Of a stretch of DNA of 64,000 bases, positions 27,351 through 35,682 are shown in pieces. Made by a program: the position numbers and the translations under genes. The notes under the pieces are model-generated. The model did no database searches. It was given only the letters and a program-made list of their open reading frames with translations, and had not been told where the DNA came from. This DNA comes from Candidatus Heimdallarchaeota archaeon. GTDB lineage: Archaea; Asgardarchaeota; Heimdallarchaeia; Heimdallarchaeales; Heimdallarchaeaceae. How positions within the stretch are numbered: the first letter of the stretch is position 1; each line of letters starts with the position of its first letter. The stretch covers positions 95,386-159,385 of the forward strand of contig JAHLWR010000007.1 in assembly GCA_019057815.1 (NCBI GenBank). The letters are read 5' to 3'.

Positions 27351-27393
27351 CAACTTTTCGTAGTAAAACTAAAGAATATCATCTGAAAAGTTG
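27351..27393 (+). promoter_or_regulatory. Inverted repeat just upstream of the geranylgeranyl-reductase-like gene
   Basis: The 9-base arms caacttttc (27351-27359) and gaaaagttg (27385-27393) are perfectly complementary with a 25-base spacer. They end five bases before the ATG at 27399. A TATA-like ttataaaa lies about 15 bases upstream. The repeat could be an operator or a 5' leader hairpin that masks the start. Confidence 0.4.
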
Positions 27394-27398
27394 TACTA

Positions 27399-28754
27399 AT
27401 GCCTAAAAAACAAGAACAGAAAAGAGATGTCATAATTGTTGGTGCCGGAATAGCAGGTTGTGTACTTGCTTTTCATTTAGCGACTGCTGGTCTGAAAGTC
27501 TCAATTTATGAAAAGAGCGCTAGAGAGAACATTGGACATGATTGGTGTGATTCGATCGAAAAGAAAGCATTTCAATTAGCAGGAATTCTTGCACCCAAAG
27601 GAGAAGAAAAGAGAGCAAATAGAGACCATCTTGTAATTTTATCTCCCGATTTACTATCAAAAATTCACTTAAGTTATTATGATTATTGGGTTGTTGACCG
27701 TAAATTGTTTCAAAAAAGATTATTGCTTCTAGCAGAAAAAGCAGGAGCAGAATTCTGTTTTAACACTGAAATAGTCGAACCCATTGGTAAGGGTATGTGG
27801 GTTATTGGTGTTAAAAAACGAGATGGTGAAATTGTAACAGCTAAGCTAGTTGTTGACTGTTCTGGTATTGATAGAATTTTAGGGAATAATATAGAAATAC
27901 TAGATTTAAATCTACCACTAGAAGATAACGAAATAGCTCTCGCACATCGAGAAACTCACAAAACTGAAGATAATAAATTGAAGTGGGGAGAAAATGAAAT
28001 TAGTAAAAAACACCTTTATTATCGATATGGTTACAAGAAAGGTTATAGTTGGTTAAATTTCGAAAAAGAGGACGAAGTTGATGTTGGTTCAGGAGTAACT
28101 CAAGGATATTCAAAACGCAAACCTAAAGCAATAGTAAACGAGTTCATCAATTTGCATAAAAACATAGAAAAAGAAAAATTAAGAGGAGGAGGAGGAAAAA
28201 TCGTCGTAAGACGCCCAATAACTATGGTTTGGTACGGTTTCTTACTTGTTGGTGAAGCAGCTTGTCAAACTATTCCTACAGTAGGTTGTGGTGTAGGATC
28301 ATCTATGATTGCTGCTAGAATTGCAGCTGAAGTCATTGTCAAAAGCTTAAGAAAAAAAGAAGTCTCAATTGATAGTCTGTGGGAATATCAGGTCAGGTAC
28401 AATGAAGAAAGAGGAAGAGATCATGCAGCTCTTGATATGATGAGAAGAAAACTTCTTCAACTAACTGAAAAAGAAATGTCATTTTTAATAGAAAAACGAA
28501 TTATTTCCAAATCAGATTTTGAAAAGCTAATTCACGCAAAATATCCCAAGAAATCTATTATTGGAATGTTATTTTCCACTTTTAAAGGAATCTCGAATCT
28601 TAAATTGATGCTTTTTATGGGAAAATCTTTGCTTCGAGCTAATAGAGTCTACAAACATTACAAGACGATGCCTAAAGAATATGATTCTAAAAAGTACCAT
28701 AAATGGTTTCTTGAACAGATGTATTTCTTCAAAGATATTGAGGAAAAAAAATAA
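27399..28754 (+). CDS. Geranylgeranyl-reductase-family FAD oxidoreductase
   Basis: This flavoprotein of 451 residues belongs to the family that saturates geranylgeranyl chains of archaeal ether lipids. The Rossmann motif DVIIVGAGIAGCVLAFHLA is at about 10-28. The second FAD motif has the form LLVGEAACQTIPTVGCGVG (about 287-305), followed by an amphipathic C-terminal helical region. It is longer than standard digeranylgeranylglycerophospholipid reductases (about 390-400) because of about 100 extra C-terminal residues. Lipid reduction is a family inference, supported loosely by carS elsewhere in the window. Confidence 0.8.
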   Translation: MPKKQEQKRDVIIVGAGIAGCVLAFHLATAGLKVSIYEKSARENIGHDWCDSIEKKAFQLAGILAPKGEEKRANRDHLVILSPDLLSKIHLSYYDYWVVDRKLFQKRLLLLAEKAGAEFCFNTEIVEPIGKGMWVIGVKKRDGEIVTAKLVVDCSGIDRILGNNIEILDLNLPLEDNEIALAHRETHKTEDNKLKWGENEISKKHLYYRYGYKKGYSWLNFEKEDEVDVGSGVTQGYSKRKPKAIVNEFINLHKNIEKEKLRGGGGKIVVRRPITMVWYGFLLVGEAACQTIPTVGCGVGSSMIAARIAAEVIVKSLRKKEVSIDSLWEYQVRYNEERGRDHAALDMMRRKLLQLTEKEMSFLIEKRIISKSDFEKLIHAKYPKKSIIGMLFSTFKGISNLKLMLFMGKSLLRANRVYKHYKTMPKEYDSKKYHKWFLEQMYFFKDIEEKK

Positions 28755-28811
28755 TTTCTTTTGTTAGATAGCTTCCATTACGTTTAAAAGAAGAGAAGAG
28801 AATTTATTTAT

Positions 28812-29645
28812 ATGAAAAATGATGCCGAAGACCATTTTCGGTTCATTTTAGAAGAAGTTCTTCTAATAAAGGATAGTAGATTCATCCATTCAGAGATAGA
28901 GAAAAGGAATAAGAGTATAAATTGGAAAATTTATGATGAGAATGAGGAAATAATCTTTTTGTCACCTAACCAAATAAAAAGTGGAAGTTCAATAAATACA
29001 ACTGTTTTCAGGAAATTATACACTGGAGCAAGGAGGAGAAAACTGTCTATTATTCATGTTCAAAATCATGAAGATGACATTACAGGAGTGTTCTCTAGAA
29101 AAGCTGTTTCTCTTATCTGGAAGTTAACGATAAGAGAACGCTTGGCAAGTATTGAATTAATTCCATTCGAAGATGAGCCTTACAAAGCAAAGTACCTCCA
29201 ATTACAATTCCCAAGCGGTTTTTTCCTCACTAAAGGTATTCATCAATTATTTCCAACAGATGAATATATTGAAGATAATATTGAAATCGCTAAAAAATAC
29301 GCAAAAGCAAAAGCAAAATTTAGAGAATTGGTACCTTTTAAAATAAATAGAATTATTGATCTTCTATCAACTGATGAAATAGCCCCTTCTTATGAATCAT
29401 GGTTAAAAAACCCACTTAAATACGACCTACGCAATGTTGATACAGCAGATTTAACTACTGCTAGAAAAATAGCAGATGGTTTACCTGATGAAGAACTTAA
29501 TTTGCTTGTAAAGGATATAAGAGAGATTATGACTGAAATAGAATGGGATGAAGTAGCCAACCAACAGAGAATCGAAAGATATTCGCAATTTTTAAAGTAT
29601 GTAAAAAAAATCAGAAAAATAAAGAAGAAAAAGGGGAAAGAATAA
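28812..29645 (+). CDS. Hypothetical cytosolic protein
   Basis: I do not recognise this 277-residue protein. It is soluble, highly charged and without signal or membrane segments. The first half is mixed alpha/beta (NWKIYDENEEIIFLSP, RRRKLSIIHVQNHEDDITGVFSRKA); the second half is helical, ending in a Lys-rich tail. It lies 57 bp after the geranylgeranyl-reductase-like gene on the same strand. A TATA-like tttatttatat lies directly before its ATG, so a separate promoter or leaderless start is possible. Confidence 0.6.
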   Translation: MKNDAEDHFRFILEEVLLIKDSRFIHSEIEKRNKSINWKIYDENEEIIFLSPNQIKSGSSINTTVFRKLYTGARRRKLSIIHVQNHEDDITGVFSRKAVSLIWKLTIRERLASIELIPFEDEPYKAKYLQLQFPSGFFLTKGIHQLFPTDEYIEDNIEIAKKYAKAKAKFRELVPFKINRIIDLLSTDEIAPSYESWLKNPLKYDLRNVDTADLTTARKIADGLPDEELNLLVKDIREIMTEIEWDEVANQQRIERYSQFLKYVKKIRKIKKKKGKE

Positions 29646-29671
29646 TTTTATTGAAAGAAAAAAAAGGGAAC

Positions 29672-30727
29672 TTAATTCTTTCTCCTTCTAACTATCAATA
29701 TTAAGAAACCAATCACAGGAATAGCAAGCAAAGCTGACCAAGAAGCACTTACAGCATAACTAGCTGGATTTAAACCTACTAGTGGGTCATGTACCATTTT
29801 CAGTCCATCACCATAGTTAGGATAGACAAGTAGAATATTATGAACTTCTACACCAATGGTTCTACCATCTCCGATGTCTTTTTCAACACTGTAACTTGCT
29901 ACAGTTGCAGTACAATTAACCGTTTTCAGATAGTTATCTTCTGCATCATAGATATCTACTTCAGGTATCCAAGTGAAGTAACCTTGGATATTGTTTTTAT
30001 CATCGCTGAATTCTATACCATACCTTTCAGAATCATGAGTTCTGTTAGTTCTTCCTACTTCTGTTTCGTTTACACGATAACCTTCTTCTGGAGCGTTGAC
30101 ATGATTACCTTGTCTTACTCTGTGTCTATAATCAAGCTCATGAGCTTTTACTAGAAATATCAATCCTGTTGCTTCTGGAGAGAATATCCAATTATCAACA
30201 ATGATATCAAATTTTATTTCGTTTAAGGCTTGTTCGGAATAGTAGATAGTAGTACCATTTAGATCTCTTGTGACAACAGAATCTTCCAAATAAAGATGAT
30301 AAGCAAAAGATATTGTTGCACCATTTGCTAATGTAGATGAGGTAATTGTTGCATGGAGGGCGTTTGTAGTATTCTCTGTAGTTAAAGTCCAATCAATTAA
30401 TTCAGAATTAAGGCGGTATATCTTACCATCGACTTCATCTCTGCTATCAACTATTAAGTCATCACCAAAAAGTTCTGCAACAGCATAGAAACCAACGTGA
30501 AAAACAGGTATCCCCCTATTATTGCGGTTTGCGTTATTAAACCAGAAGAGCATATCAGGTCTTCCAGATGCAAGTTTTACAATTAAGTTAGAGGTTCGTA
30601 AAAAAACAGAACCTTCGCTTTGTTCAATTCTAGCTGCATCTTGAACGTCAGCTTGTACCGGAGGAACAATACTTAATACAACAACTAAAATCATTGAAGC
30701 GGTTAGTAATTCTCTTCTAAATTTCAA
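29672..30727 (-). CDS. Exported, C-terminally anchored surface protein
   Basis: This 351-residue protein has a signal peptide (about 1-26, cleavage near VQA-DVQ), a beta-rich outside domain with several N-x-T sequons, and one C-terminal membrane segment (SWSALLAIPVIGFLILIV) followed by RRRKN. No enzyme motif was found. The frame starts with TTG at 30727, three bases after a perfect GGTGAT site, so TTG is probably the true start. The function is unknown. Confidence 0.65.
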   Translation of the reverse strand: MKFRRELLTASMILVVVLSIVPPVQADVQDAARIEQSEGSVFLRTSNLIVKLASGRPDMLFWFNNANRNNRGIPVFHVGFYAVAELFGDDLIVDSRDEVDGKIYRLNSELIDWTLTTENTTNALHATITSSTLANGATISFAYHLYLEDSVVTRDLNGTTIYYSEQALNEIKFDIIVDNWIFSPEATGLIFLVKAHELDYRHRVRQGNHVNAPEEGYRVNETEVGRTNRTHDSERYGIEFSDDKNNIQGYFTWIPEVDIYDAEDNYLKTVNCTATVASYSVEKDIGDGRTIGVEVHNILLVYPNYGDGLKMVHDPLVGLNPASYAVSASWSALLAIPVIGFLILIVRRRKN

Positions 30728-30815
30728 ATAATCACCATAATTAAGAAGGAGATGCTCTATTATGAAAGGTTATATTCAACCGTTGCATAACATTGCATAA
30801 TCGTTGTGAAACGTT

Positions 30816-31862
30816 TCACTGAATCACTTCACTACCATCTTCAGTGAGGTAAACAACATAAGTTCTACCCCATTTTTCGCGTATTATTAAACCTCTCTCT
30901 TCCAGAGGAACAAGGTTTCGGCTTATTTTTGACTTCGAGAAACCTGTCACTTCACAAAGATCTTTTTGGGAGATTTTGCCTTGTTTCTCGTATATTAAAC
31001 GTATCAAAAATTTCTGGTTTTCTGTTAACAATGATTGACCTAGTTTACTCTTAGTCTTTTTCTCTCTATATCTTATCATCCAAGATGTCCCACTAATTCC
31101 AAGAAAGAAACCTATAATAGTTCCAAACATAAATATGTTGAAGTTATTTGAAAAAAACGTTGAGGGTTCTTCGATGATCAAGGGTTCATTAAATCTGACT
31201 ATGAAGAGGGGATTTGCGAACTCTGTTACATTACTTAATTCCCAAGTCAAAATTATTCTATTCTGCTTCACTTCATCGTCGGCATTAGTTGGGTAAATAG
31301 GAATTACGCTTTCTGTTTCCTCATGAACAAAACTATTTGCTGGCAATTGCACTGACATTGTGTATTTTAATGTGAAAAAACTAATTGTTGAGACGAACTC
31401 GAAAGAGTAGTATGACACTTCACTTGGTATTAAAGTTAGATCATAAAACAAATCATATCCCAATGTAAAAGTAGCAGAATCATCAGTTAGTAGGGAGAAC
31501 CGAAAATAAACTGTTACCTTATTACTGCTGTTAGTCACAGGAATCCAGTCAAAACTTAAACTCCCTTCAGCATCAGTAATTAATAATGAAGCTATTGATT
31601 GATTCACCCAAAGAGTGATAGATGATATTGGAATAATCTGAAGATTTTGAACTACAAATGTTTCTTTTACAATAATTACTGAAGTATCAAAAATATCTAC
31701 TTCAGTTAGATGAGAACGGATAAGTAAATCATCAGAATTTAGTGAAAAAACTCTTCCTGAGAAATCTATTTGGATTGCATTAGTAGACGTTACAGAGGTT
31801 ATTGTAAAAAGTATAGTTAATAATAAAACTATCTTTTTTTCGAAACATCTATGGAATCTCAA
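30816..31862 (-). CDS. Membrane-tethered winged-helix transcription regulator
   Basis: This 348-residue protein has three parts: a signal-like N terminus, a beta-rich outside domain (about 30-235), and a membrane segment (about 245-265, IFMFGTIIGFFLGISGTSW). The cytoplasmic tail has a clear winged helix-turn-helix domain (LLTENQKFLIRLIYEKQGKI, then QKDLCEVTGFSKSKISRNL and LEERGLIIREK). This layout suggests a one-piece sensor that binds DNA from the membrane, a type common in archaea. The target is unknown. The start is a TTG with no ribosome site, so the exact N terminus is uncertain. Its partner or signal may be the surface protein encoded 89 bp downstream. Confidence 0.75.
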   Translation of the reverse strand: MRFHRCFEKKIVLLLTILFTITSVTSTNAIQIDFSGRVFSLNSDDLLIRSHLTEVDIFDTSVIIVKETFVVQNLQIIPISSITLWVNQSIASLLITDAEGSLSFDWIPVTNSSNKVTVYFRFSLLTDDSATFTLGYDLFYDLTLIPSEVSYYSFEFVSTISFFTLKYTMSVQLPANSFVHEETESVIPIYPTNADDEVKQNRIILTWELSNVTEFANPLFIVRFNEPLIIEEPSTFFSNNFNIFMFGTIIGFFLGISGTSWMIRYREKKTKSKLGQSLLTENQKFLIRLIYEKQGKISQKDLCEVTGFSKSKISRNLVPLEERGLIIREKWGRTYVVYLTEDGSEVIQ

Positions 31863-32016
31863 GTTAGAAACGATTATTTATTCAAATAAATAAAACTTCC
31901 TTTTTAGATATATGAAAAAGAAGAAGTAAAGTTTTGATACATCATTAATTGACTGTTGGAAAATTAACAAAGCTTCTGCCATAAAGTATATATTATACTT
32001 GTTTTAGAAGAAAACC

Positions 32017-32565
32017 ATGGCTTTCAGCTATTATCTCGCACACGCGCTCTTAGCTATGATATTCGCTCAACCAATGTTTCAGACATGCTCTTTTGCTCAA
32101 ATCTGGGGAGGAGGTAAACCGATTGATGGAGGGAAGACATGGAAAGGAAAGAGAATTTTTGGAGATAATAAGACTTGGAAAGGTTTGATTGTTGGAACAA
32201 TAGCTGGAACTATAACGGGAATAGCAATAGGACTTATTTTCGACGGATGGTATTACTACTATGATTTCTTCCCCTTTGAGTATCCTCTTTACATTGGATT
32301 TGTGCTTTCAATAGGCACAAACATAGCTGACTTACTTGGATCATTTGTAAAAAGACAATTGAATATTGGATCAGGTGGAGCTTTCATACCTTGGGATCAA
32401 ATGGGATATATTATTATTGGAATCCTTCTAGCACTACCATTTCTATTTCCTATCGAGACAATTTTCTGGTTTTATTTTGGATTCCTTTCAATCTTTAACA
32501 TCTTCATGCACTTCTTTGTAAGCGCTATAGCCTACAAACTAGGAGTAAAGAAAACATGGTATTAG
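32017..32565 (+). CDS. carS: CDP-archaeol synthase
   Basis: CarS is the membrane enzyme that transfers CMP from CTP to digeranylgeranylglyceryl phosphate, giving CDP-archaeol for polar lipid headgroups. The 182 residues match the family length. The diagnostic GGGKPIDGGKTWKGKRIFGDNKTW motif region is at about 30-55, and the second motif is DLLGSFVKRQLNIGSG…PWDQ (about 108-128). There are about five membrane segments. A TATA-like tatata lies about 27 bases before the ATG. The stop overlaps the last four bases of the convergent gene at 32562. Confidence 0.92.
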   Translation: MAFSYYLAHALLAMIFAQPMFQTCSFAQIWGGGKPIDGGKTWKGKRIFGDNKTWKGLIVGTIAGTITGIAIGLIFDGWYYYYDFFPFEYPLYIGFVLSIGTNIADLLGSFVKRQLNIGSGGAFIPWDQMGYIIIGILLALPFLFPIETIFWFYFGFLSIFNIFMHFFVSAIAYKLGVKKTWY

Positions 32566-33008
32566 TTCTCTATTTCTTGAGTATTAATTCCTGCTTGTTT
32601 CAAATGATGAACATCATGACCCCACATAGAATAGTAATCTAATAATCTCTTATCATCTTGGAAGTGATTTTCTAGTATTTCTTTGTAAATATTCAGTATT
32701 TTACTTCTTACTTGTTTAAACTTATCAATGGCTTCTTCCCGTGTTAAATTGCTATGTTCATCTAAAAATTGCTTATTTGTTTTATTAATATCTCCTTGAA
32801 AAAATTCATCCCATATGAAAGGCTTTCCTTTTATTATCTCCTTAGAATATCCTATCATCACTTCATCCCAACCTAGAAAATGGATAGCTAGCTCTCTTTT
32901 ACCCCAAGAATTAGGTAATTTTATGTCATGGGGAAGATCTAAAAACATCTGAGTTGTCTTTCTTAATTTTTCAATCCATTCTTTGGCTTTATTTTTCAGC
33001 TCTTGCAT
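32562..33008 (-). CDS. DinB/ClbS-like four-helix protein
   Basis: This 148-residue helical protein resembles the DinB superfamily (ClbS/DfsB group). It has a long first helix ending in a Trp-rich segment (SWGKRELAIHFLGWDEVM) and a C-terminal helix SMWGHDVHHLKQ holding histidines where DinB members bind metal. ClbS relatives act as small hydrolases or thiol-dependent enzymes; nothing specific can be said here. It is convergent with carS. Confidence 0.55.
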   Translation of the reverse strand: MQELKNKAKEWIEKLRKTTQMFLDLPHDIKLPNSWGKRELAIHFLGWDEVMIGYSKEIIKGKPFIWDEFFQGDINKTNKQFLDEHSNLTREEAIDKFKQVRSKILNIYKEILENHFQDDKRLLDYYSMWGHDVHHLKQAGINTQEIEN

Positions 33009-33095
33009 AACTTTTGTTTGATTCTCTAGAATTAAAGGTTTGTCAATAAACGGATAAAATTATTAAACTAGGAAATAGAAACTAGCGTGATAATA

Positions 33096-33878
33096 ATGAC
33101 TATTCCGGATGATCATCCAAGAGCTGAATCTCTTAGAATGCGTGAACGATTAATTGAAGGTATGCACAAAAACATTGTAGCTGAAGCAGGATTAATTGCC
33201 CATGGTAGAGGAGAAGCTTTTGACTATTTATTAGGAGAAAAAACTTCAGAGTTAGCATTTACACAAGAACAAGTGGCTGTAGCCATGTTATTATCCGCAA
33301 AACATCCAGTAATAAGTGTTAATGGGAATGTTGCTGCGTTGTGTCCTCATGATATTGTTAAACTATCTGAAATCCTAGAAGCTCCTTTAGAAGTAAATCT
33401 CTTCTACAGAAGACCTGAGAGAGAAATAGCCATAAAAAAGATTTTAGTAGATAATGGAGCAAACACCATACTTGGATTAGAGAAAGAATTTCAAACAAAC
33501 ATCTCAGAAATTTCTCATTTAAGAAGAATCGTTGATCGAAGAGGAATCTATTTAGCTGATGTAGTTCTTGTCCCCTTAGAAGATGGAGATCGAACAATGG
33601 CTTTACACAAAATGGGTAAAAAGGTAATTACTATTGATTTGAACCCTCTTTCTAGAACGTCACTTTGGTCAAATGTAACTATTGTAAACAACTTAGTTAG
33701 AGCTATACCAGAAATGATGGATTTAGCAAAAAGTATGAAAACCATGGGAAAACAAGAGTTGGATGCAATAGTGACTAATTTTGATAATTTTCAAACAATA
33801 AGAAAGATGTTAAGCTTCTTTAATGAGCGGTTGAGCTTATTAGCTGAAGGGGATTTATTAGATCCAACAAAGGAGTGA
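33096..33878 (+). CDS. 4-phosphopantoate--beta-alanine ligase (phosphopantothenate synthetase)
   Basis: This archaeal enzyme joins 4-phosphopantoate and beta-alanine with ATP to form 4'-phosphopantothenate. With pantoate kinase it replaces the bacterial PanC/PanK route. The family N terminus IPDDHPRAESLRMRERLIEG, the VNGNVAALCP segment and the C-terminal TIDLNPLSRTS are typical of COG1701. The ATG at 33096 is chosen over the in-frame GTG at 33087, which lies inside the likely gtgat ribosome site. The stop is 11 bp before the panB ATG, so the two form an operon. Confidence 0.92.
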   Translation: MTIPDDHPRAESLRMRERLIEGMHKNIVAEAGLIAHGRGEAFDYLLGEKTSELAFTQEQVAVAMLLSAKHPVISVNGNVAALCPHDIVKLSEILEAPLEVNLFYRRPEREIAIKKILVDNGANTILGLEKEFQTNISEISHLRRIVDRRGIYLADVVLVPLEDGDRTMALHKMGKKVITIDLNPLSRTSLWSNVTIVNNLVRAIPEMMDLAKSMKTMGKQELDAIVTNFDNFQTIRKMLSFFNERLSLLAEGDLLDPTKE

Positions 33879-33889
33879 AGGTTGTTAAA

Positions 33890-34696
33890 ATGAGAGATGA
33901 AAAAGTAACTGTTAAAACTTTTCAACAAATGAAGGATGAGAAAGAAAAGATAACTATGACAACAGCATATTCCTATCCTTTGGCTTGCATAATTGATGAA
34001 GTAGGAATTGACTCTATTCTTGTTGGTGATTCACTAGGAATGACGATTTTTGGTCATAAAAACACGTTAAAAGTCGTTTTAGAAGATAGTATAAGAATCA
34101 CTCAAGCTGTTTCTAGAGGGGTAAAGCGAGCTTTTCTGATCGGAGACTTACCATTTCTAACATATGGTATAAACGTCGAAGAGACAAAAAGGAACGCTGG
34201 ATTACTGGTAAAGAAAGGAGATTGTGAAGCAGTAAAACTTGAAGGGGGAAAAGAGCGTCTAGAAGAAGTTGAAGCCATCAAATCAATAGGTGTCCCAGTT
34301 CTAGGACATTTAGGATTAACACCGACATATCTAAACATCTTTGGGGGGTTTAAAGTACAAGGGAAAAAGCATGATGACGCTGAAATAATATTAAAAGATG
34401 CGAAACTCTTAGAAGAAGCAGGTGTTTTTGCAATAGTTCTTGAGTCTATTCCTTGGAAGCTAGCTCAGCAAATAACTGAGGAATTGTCAATTCCGACTAT
34501 TGGTATAGGAGCAGGAGAATTCTGTGATGGACAAGTTTTAGTAATTGACGATATCCTGGGATTGAATATACAGTTTAAACCAAAGTTCGCAAAACAATAT
34601 ACAAATTTGCATGAATCCGTGAAAAAAGCAGTAAAAGAATACTCAGATGAAGTAAAATCAAGTAAATTCCCTTCAGAAGAGTATAGATATGACTAA
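33890..34696 (+). CDS. panB: Ketopantoate hydroxymethyltransferase
   Basis: PanB transfers a hydroxymethyl group from methylene-tetrahydrofolate or its archaeal equivalent to 2-oxoisovalerate, giving ketopantoate. The 268 residues match the family. Metal and substrate motifs are visible: TAYSYPLACIIDEVGIDSILVGDSLG, GDLPFLTYG, KLEGG and IGIGAGEFCDGQVLVIDD. A GTG at 33875, overlapping the previous stop, would add five residues; the ATG at 33890, with aaggttg upstream, is preferred. It is the second gene after the phosphopantothenate synthetase. Confidence 0.95.
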   Translation: MRDEKVTVKTFQQMKDEKEKITMTTAYSYPLACIIDEVGIDSILVGDSLGMTIFGHKNTLKVVLEDSIRITQAVSRGVKRAFLIGDLPFLTYGINVEETKRNAGLLVKKGDCEAVKLEGGKERLEEVEAIKSIGVPVLGHLGLTPTYLNIFGGFKVQGKKHDDAEIILKDAKLLEEAGVFAIVLESIPWKLAQQITEELSIPTIGIGAGEFCDGQVLVIDDILGLNIQFKPKFAKQYTNLHESVKKAVKEYSDEVKSSKFPSEEYRYD

Positions 34697-34884
34697 TTTG
34701 CTTTGATTATTGTTTTTTCACATATCTTCTCTTTCTTCAAACCCTCTATATTCTTAATATCTAAATCTTTTATATAAAGAATAAAAACGCCATTTCCTAA
34801 CATTATCTGCCCTTTAAGAAAGACCCTATCCTCCGTTTGATTATAAAAATCAATTATATCTCTTGATGCAAGTTTACTCTTCAC
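34693..34884 (-). pseudogene. Second copy of the pantoate kinase 3' end (gene fragment)
   Basis: A minus-strand frame of 63 codons matches the last about 65 residues of the pantoate kinase encoded at 35683-36582 (SKLASRDIIDFYNQTE, FLKGQIMLGNG). The DNA match includes 44 identical bases (34835-34878). Similarity stops abruptly at about 34885, and no start, promoter or kinase core is present. It overlaps the panB stop by four bases. It looks like a remnant left when the VapBC module arrived, not an active gene. Confidence 0.85.
34835..34878 (-). repeat. 44-bp direct repeat within the pantoate kinase 3' end, copy 1
   Basis: This stretch is identical to 35837-35880. The two copies lie in the same orientation, 1002 bp apart, and bracket the VapBC module. 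Flanking sequence remains similar but diverged on the side toward each stop codon. Confidence 0.9.
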
Positions 34885-34961
34885 TGTATATTAAATAGAT
34901 TAAAGAAGGATATTAATAGGAAAAGTTAAATCTATGTATACATAATATATAGCTGGTATAT

Positions 34962-35183
34962 ATGGGTTACAAAACGTTAAGTGTAAGTGATGAGATTTAC
35001 GATCTTCTTTGCTCTATAAAGGATGCAAATGAATCATTTAATGATTTATTCAAGAAGCTCATTAAAGGTAATGGTTCTTGTATTATGAAGTTTTATGGCA
35101 AAATAACTGAAGACACTACAGAACTTGATAAAATCATGCGTAAAATAGAAGAAACTAGATCTATGGAAGAAGAAAGGATGTGA
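34962..35183 (+). CDS. vapB: VapB-type antitoxin
   Basis: This is a small 73-residue protein whose N terminus GYKTLSVSDEIYDLLCSIKDANESFNDLF is that of the archaeal VapB/DUF217 antitoxins, a ribbon-helix-helix-like DNA-binding part. The acidic C terminus (KIMRKIEETRSMEEE) probably occupies the toxin active site. It neutralises the VapC encoded next and would autoregulate the pair. The ATG is preceded by TATA-like sequence (tatacataatatata, about 34936-34950), giving a short leader. Its stop overlaps the toxin start by four bases. Confidence 0.88.
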   Translation: MGYKTLSVSDEIYDLLCSIKDANESFNDLFKKLIKGNGSCIMKFYGKITEDTTELDKIMRKIEETRSMEEERM

Positions 35184-35581
35184 TATTGATTCATTCTTTA
35201 CATCTTGATACAAATATTGTAATTAAATTCTTAAAGGGAGAACTAGAAGAAAGCACCATTAAACAAAAATTCGAAAAAAATATAATAATGATAAGCTCTC
35301 TTGTTGAATACGAGTTAAGATTGGGTCAGAATTTGACCTCAAATAGAAATAATAAACGAATTCTAGAAGAATTCTTAGATTCAGTAATTATATTACCAGT
35401 TACATCAGAAATTGTTATGAAAGCAAGTAAGATTCAAGCAAAGAGAATAAAAAAGGGAAAGAAACTTCCTTTTATTGATTTGCTAATAGGAACAACTGCA
35501 ATAGTATATAATTCAAACCTTTATAGTTATGATGAAGATATGAAGGATTTGGTAGAATTCGGACTTGAGCTAGTTTCATGA
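35180..35581 (+). CDS. vapC: VapC PIN-domain ribonuclease toxin
   Basis: This 133-residue toxin has a PIN fold. Acidic active-site residues are seen in HLDTNIVIKFL (D10), SSLVEYELRLG, PFIDLLIGTTAI and YDEDMKDL. VapC toxins cleave tRNA or rRNA; the target here is unknown. The start is the GTG at 35180 in the ATGTGA overlap with vapB. The module sits between the intact pantoate kinase gene and a detached copy of that gene's 3' end, which marks it as a recent insertion. Confidence 0.9.
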   Translation: MILIHSLHLDTNIVIKFLKGELEESTIKQKFEKNIIMISSLVEYELRLGQNLTSNRNNKRILEEFLDSVIILPVTSEIVMKASKIQAKRIKKGKKLPFIDLLIGTTAIVYNSNLYSYDEDMKDLVEFGLELVS

Positions 35582-35682
35582 GAAAAACTTTTTAAGTTTA
35601 TTCAAGTTTAGTGAGAAATCAAATTAAAAACTCAGCTGCATTACATGATAATAAATTGGAATTATTTTCAATAATCAAGAAA

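Noticed and set aside
34693..34884. Independent small gene
   Set aside because: It is similar only to the C terminus of the nearby pantoate kinase, with no core domain and no promoter; it is better read as a fragment.
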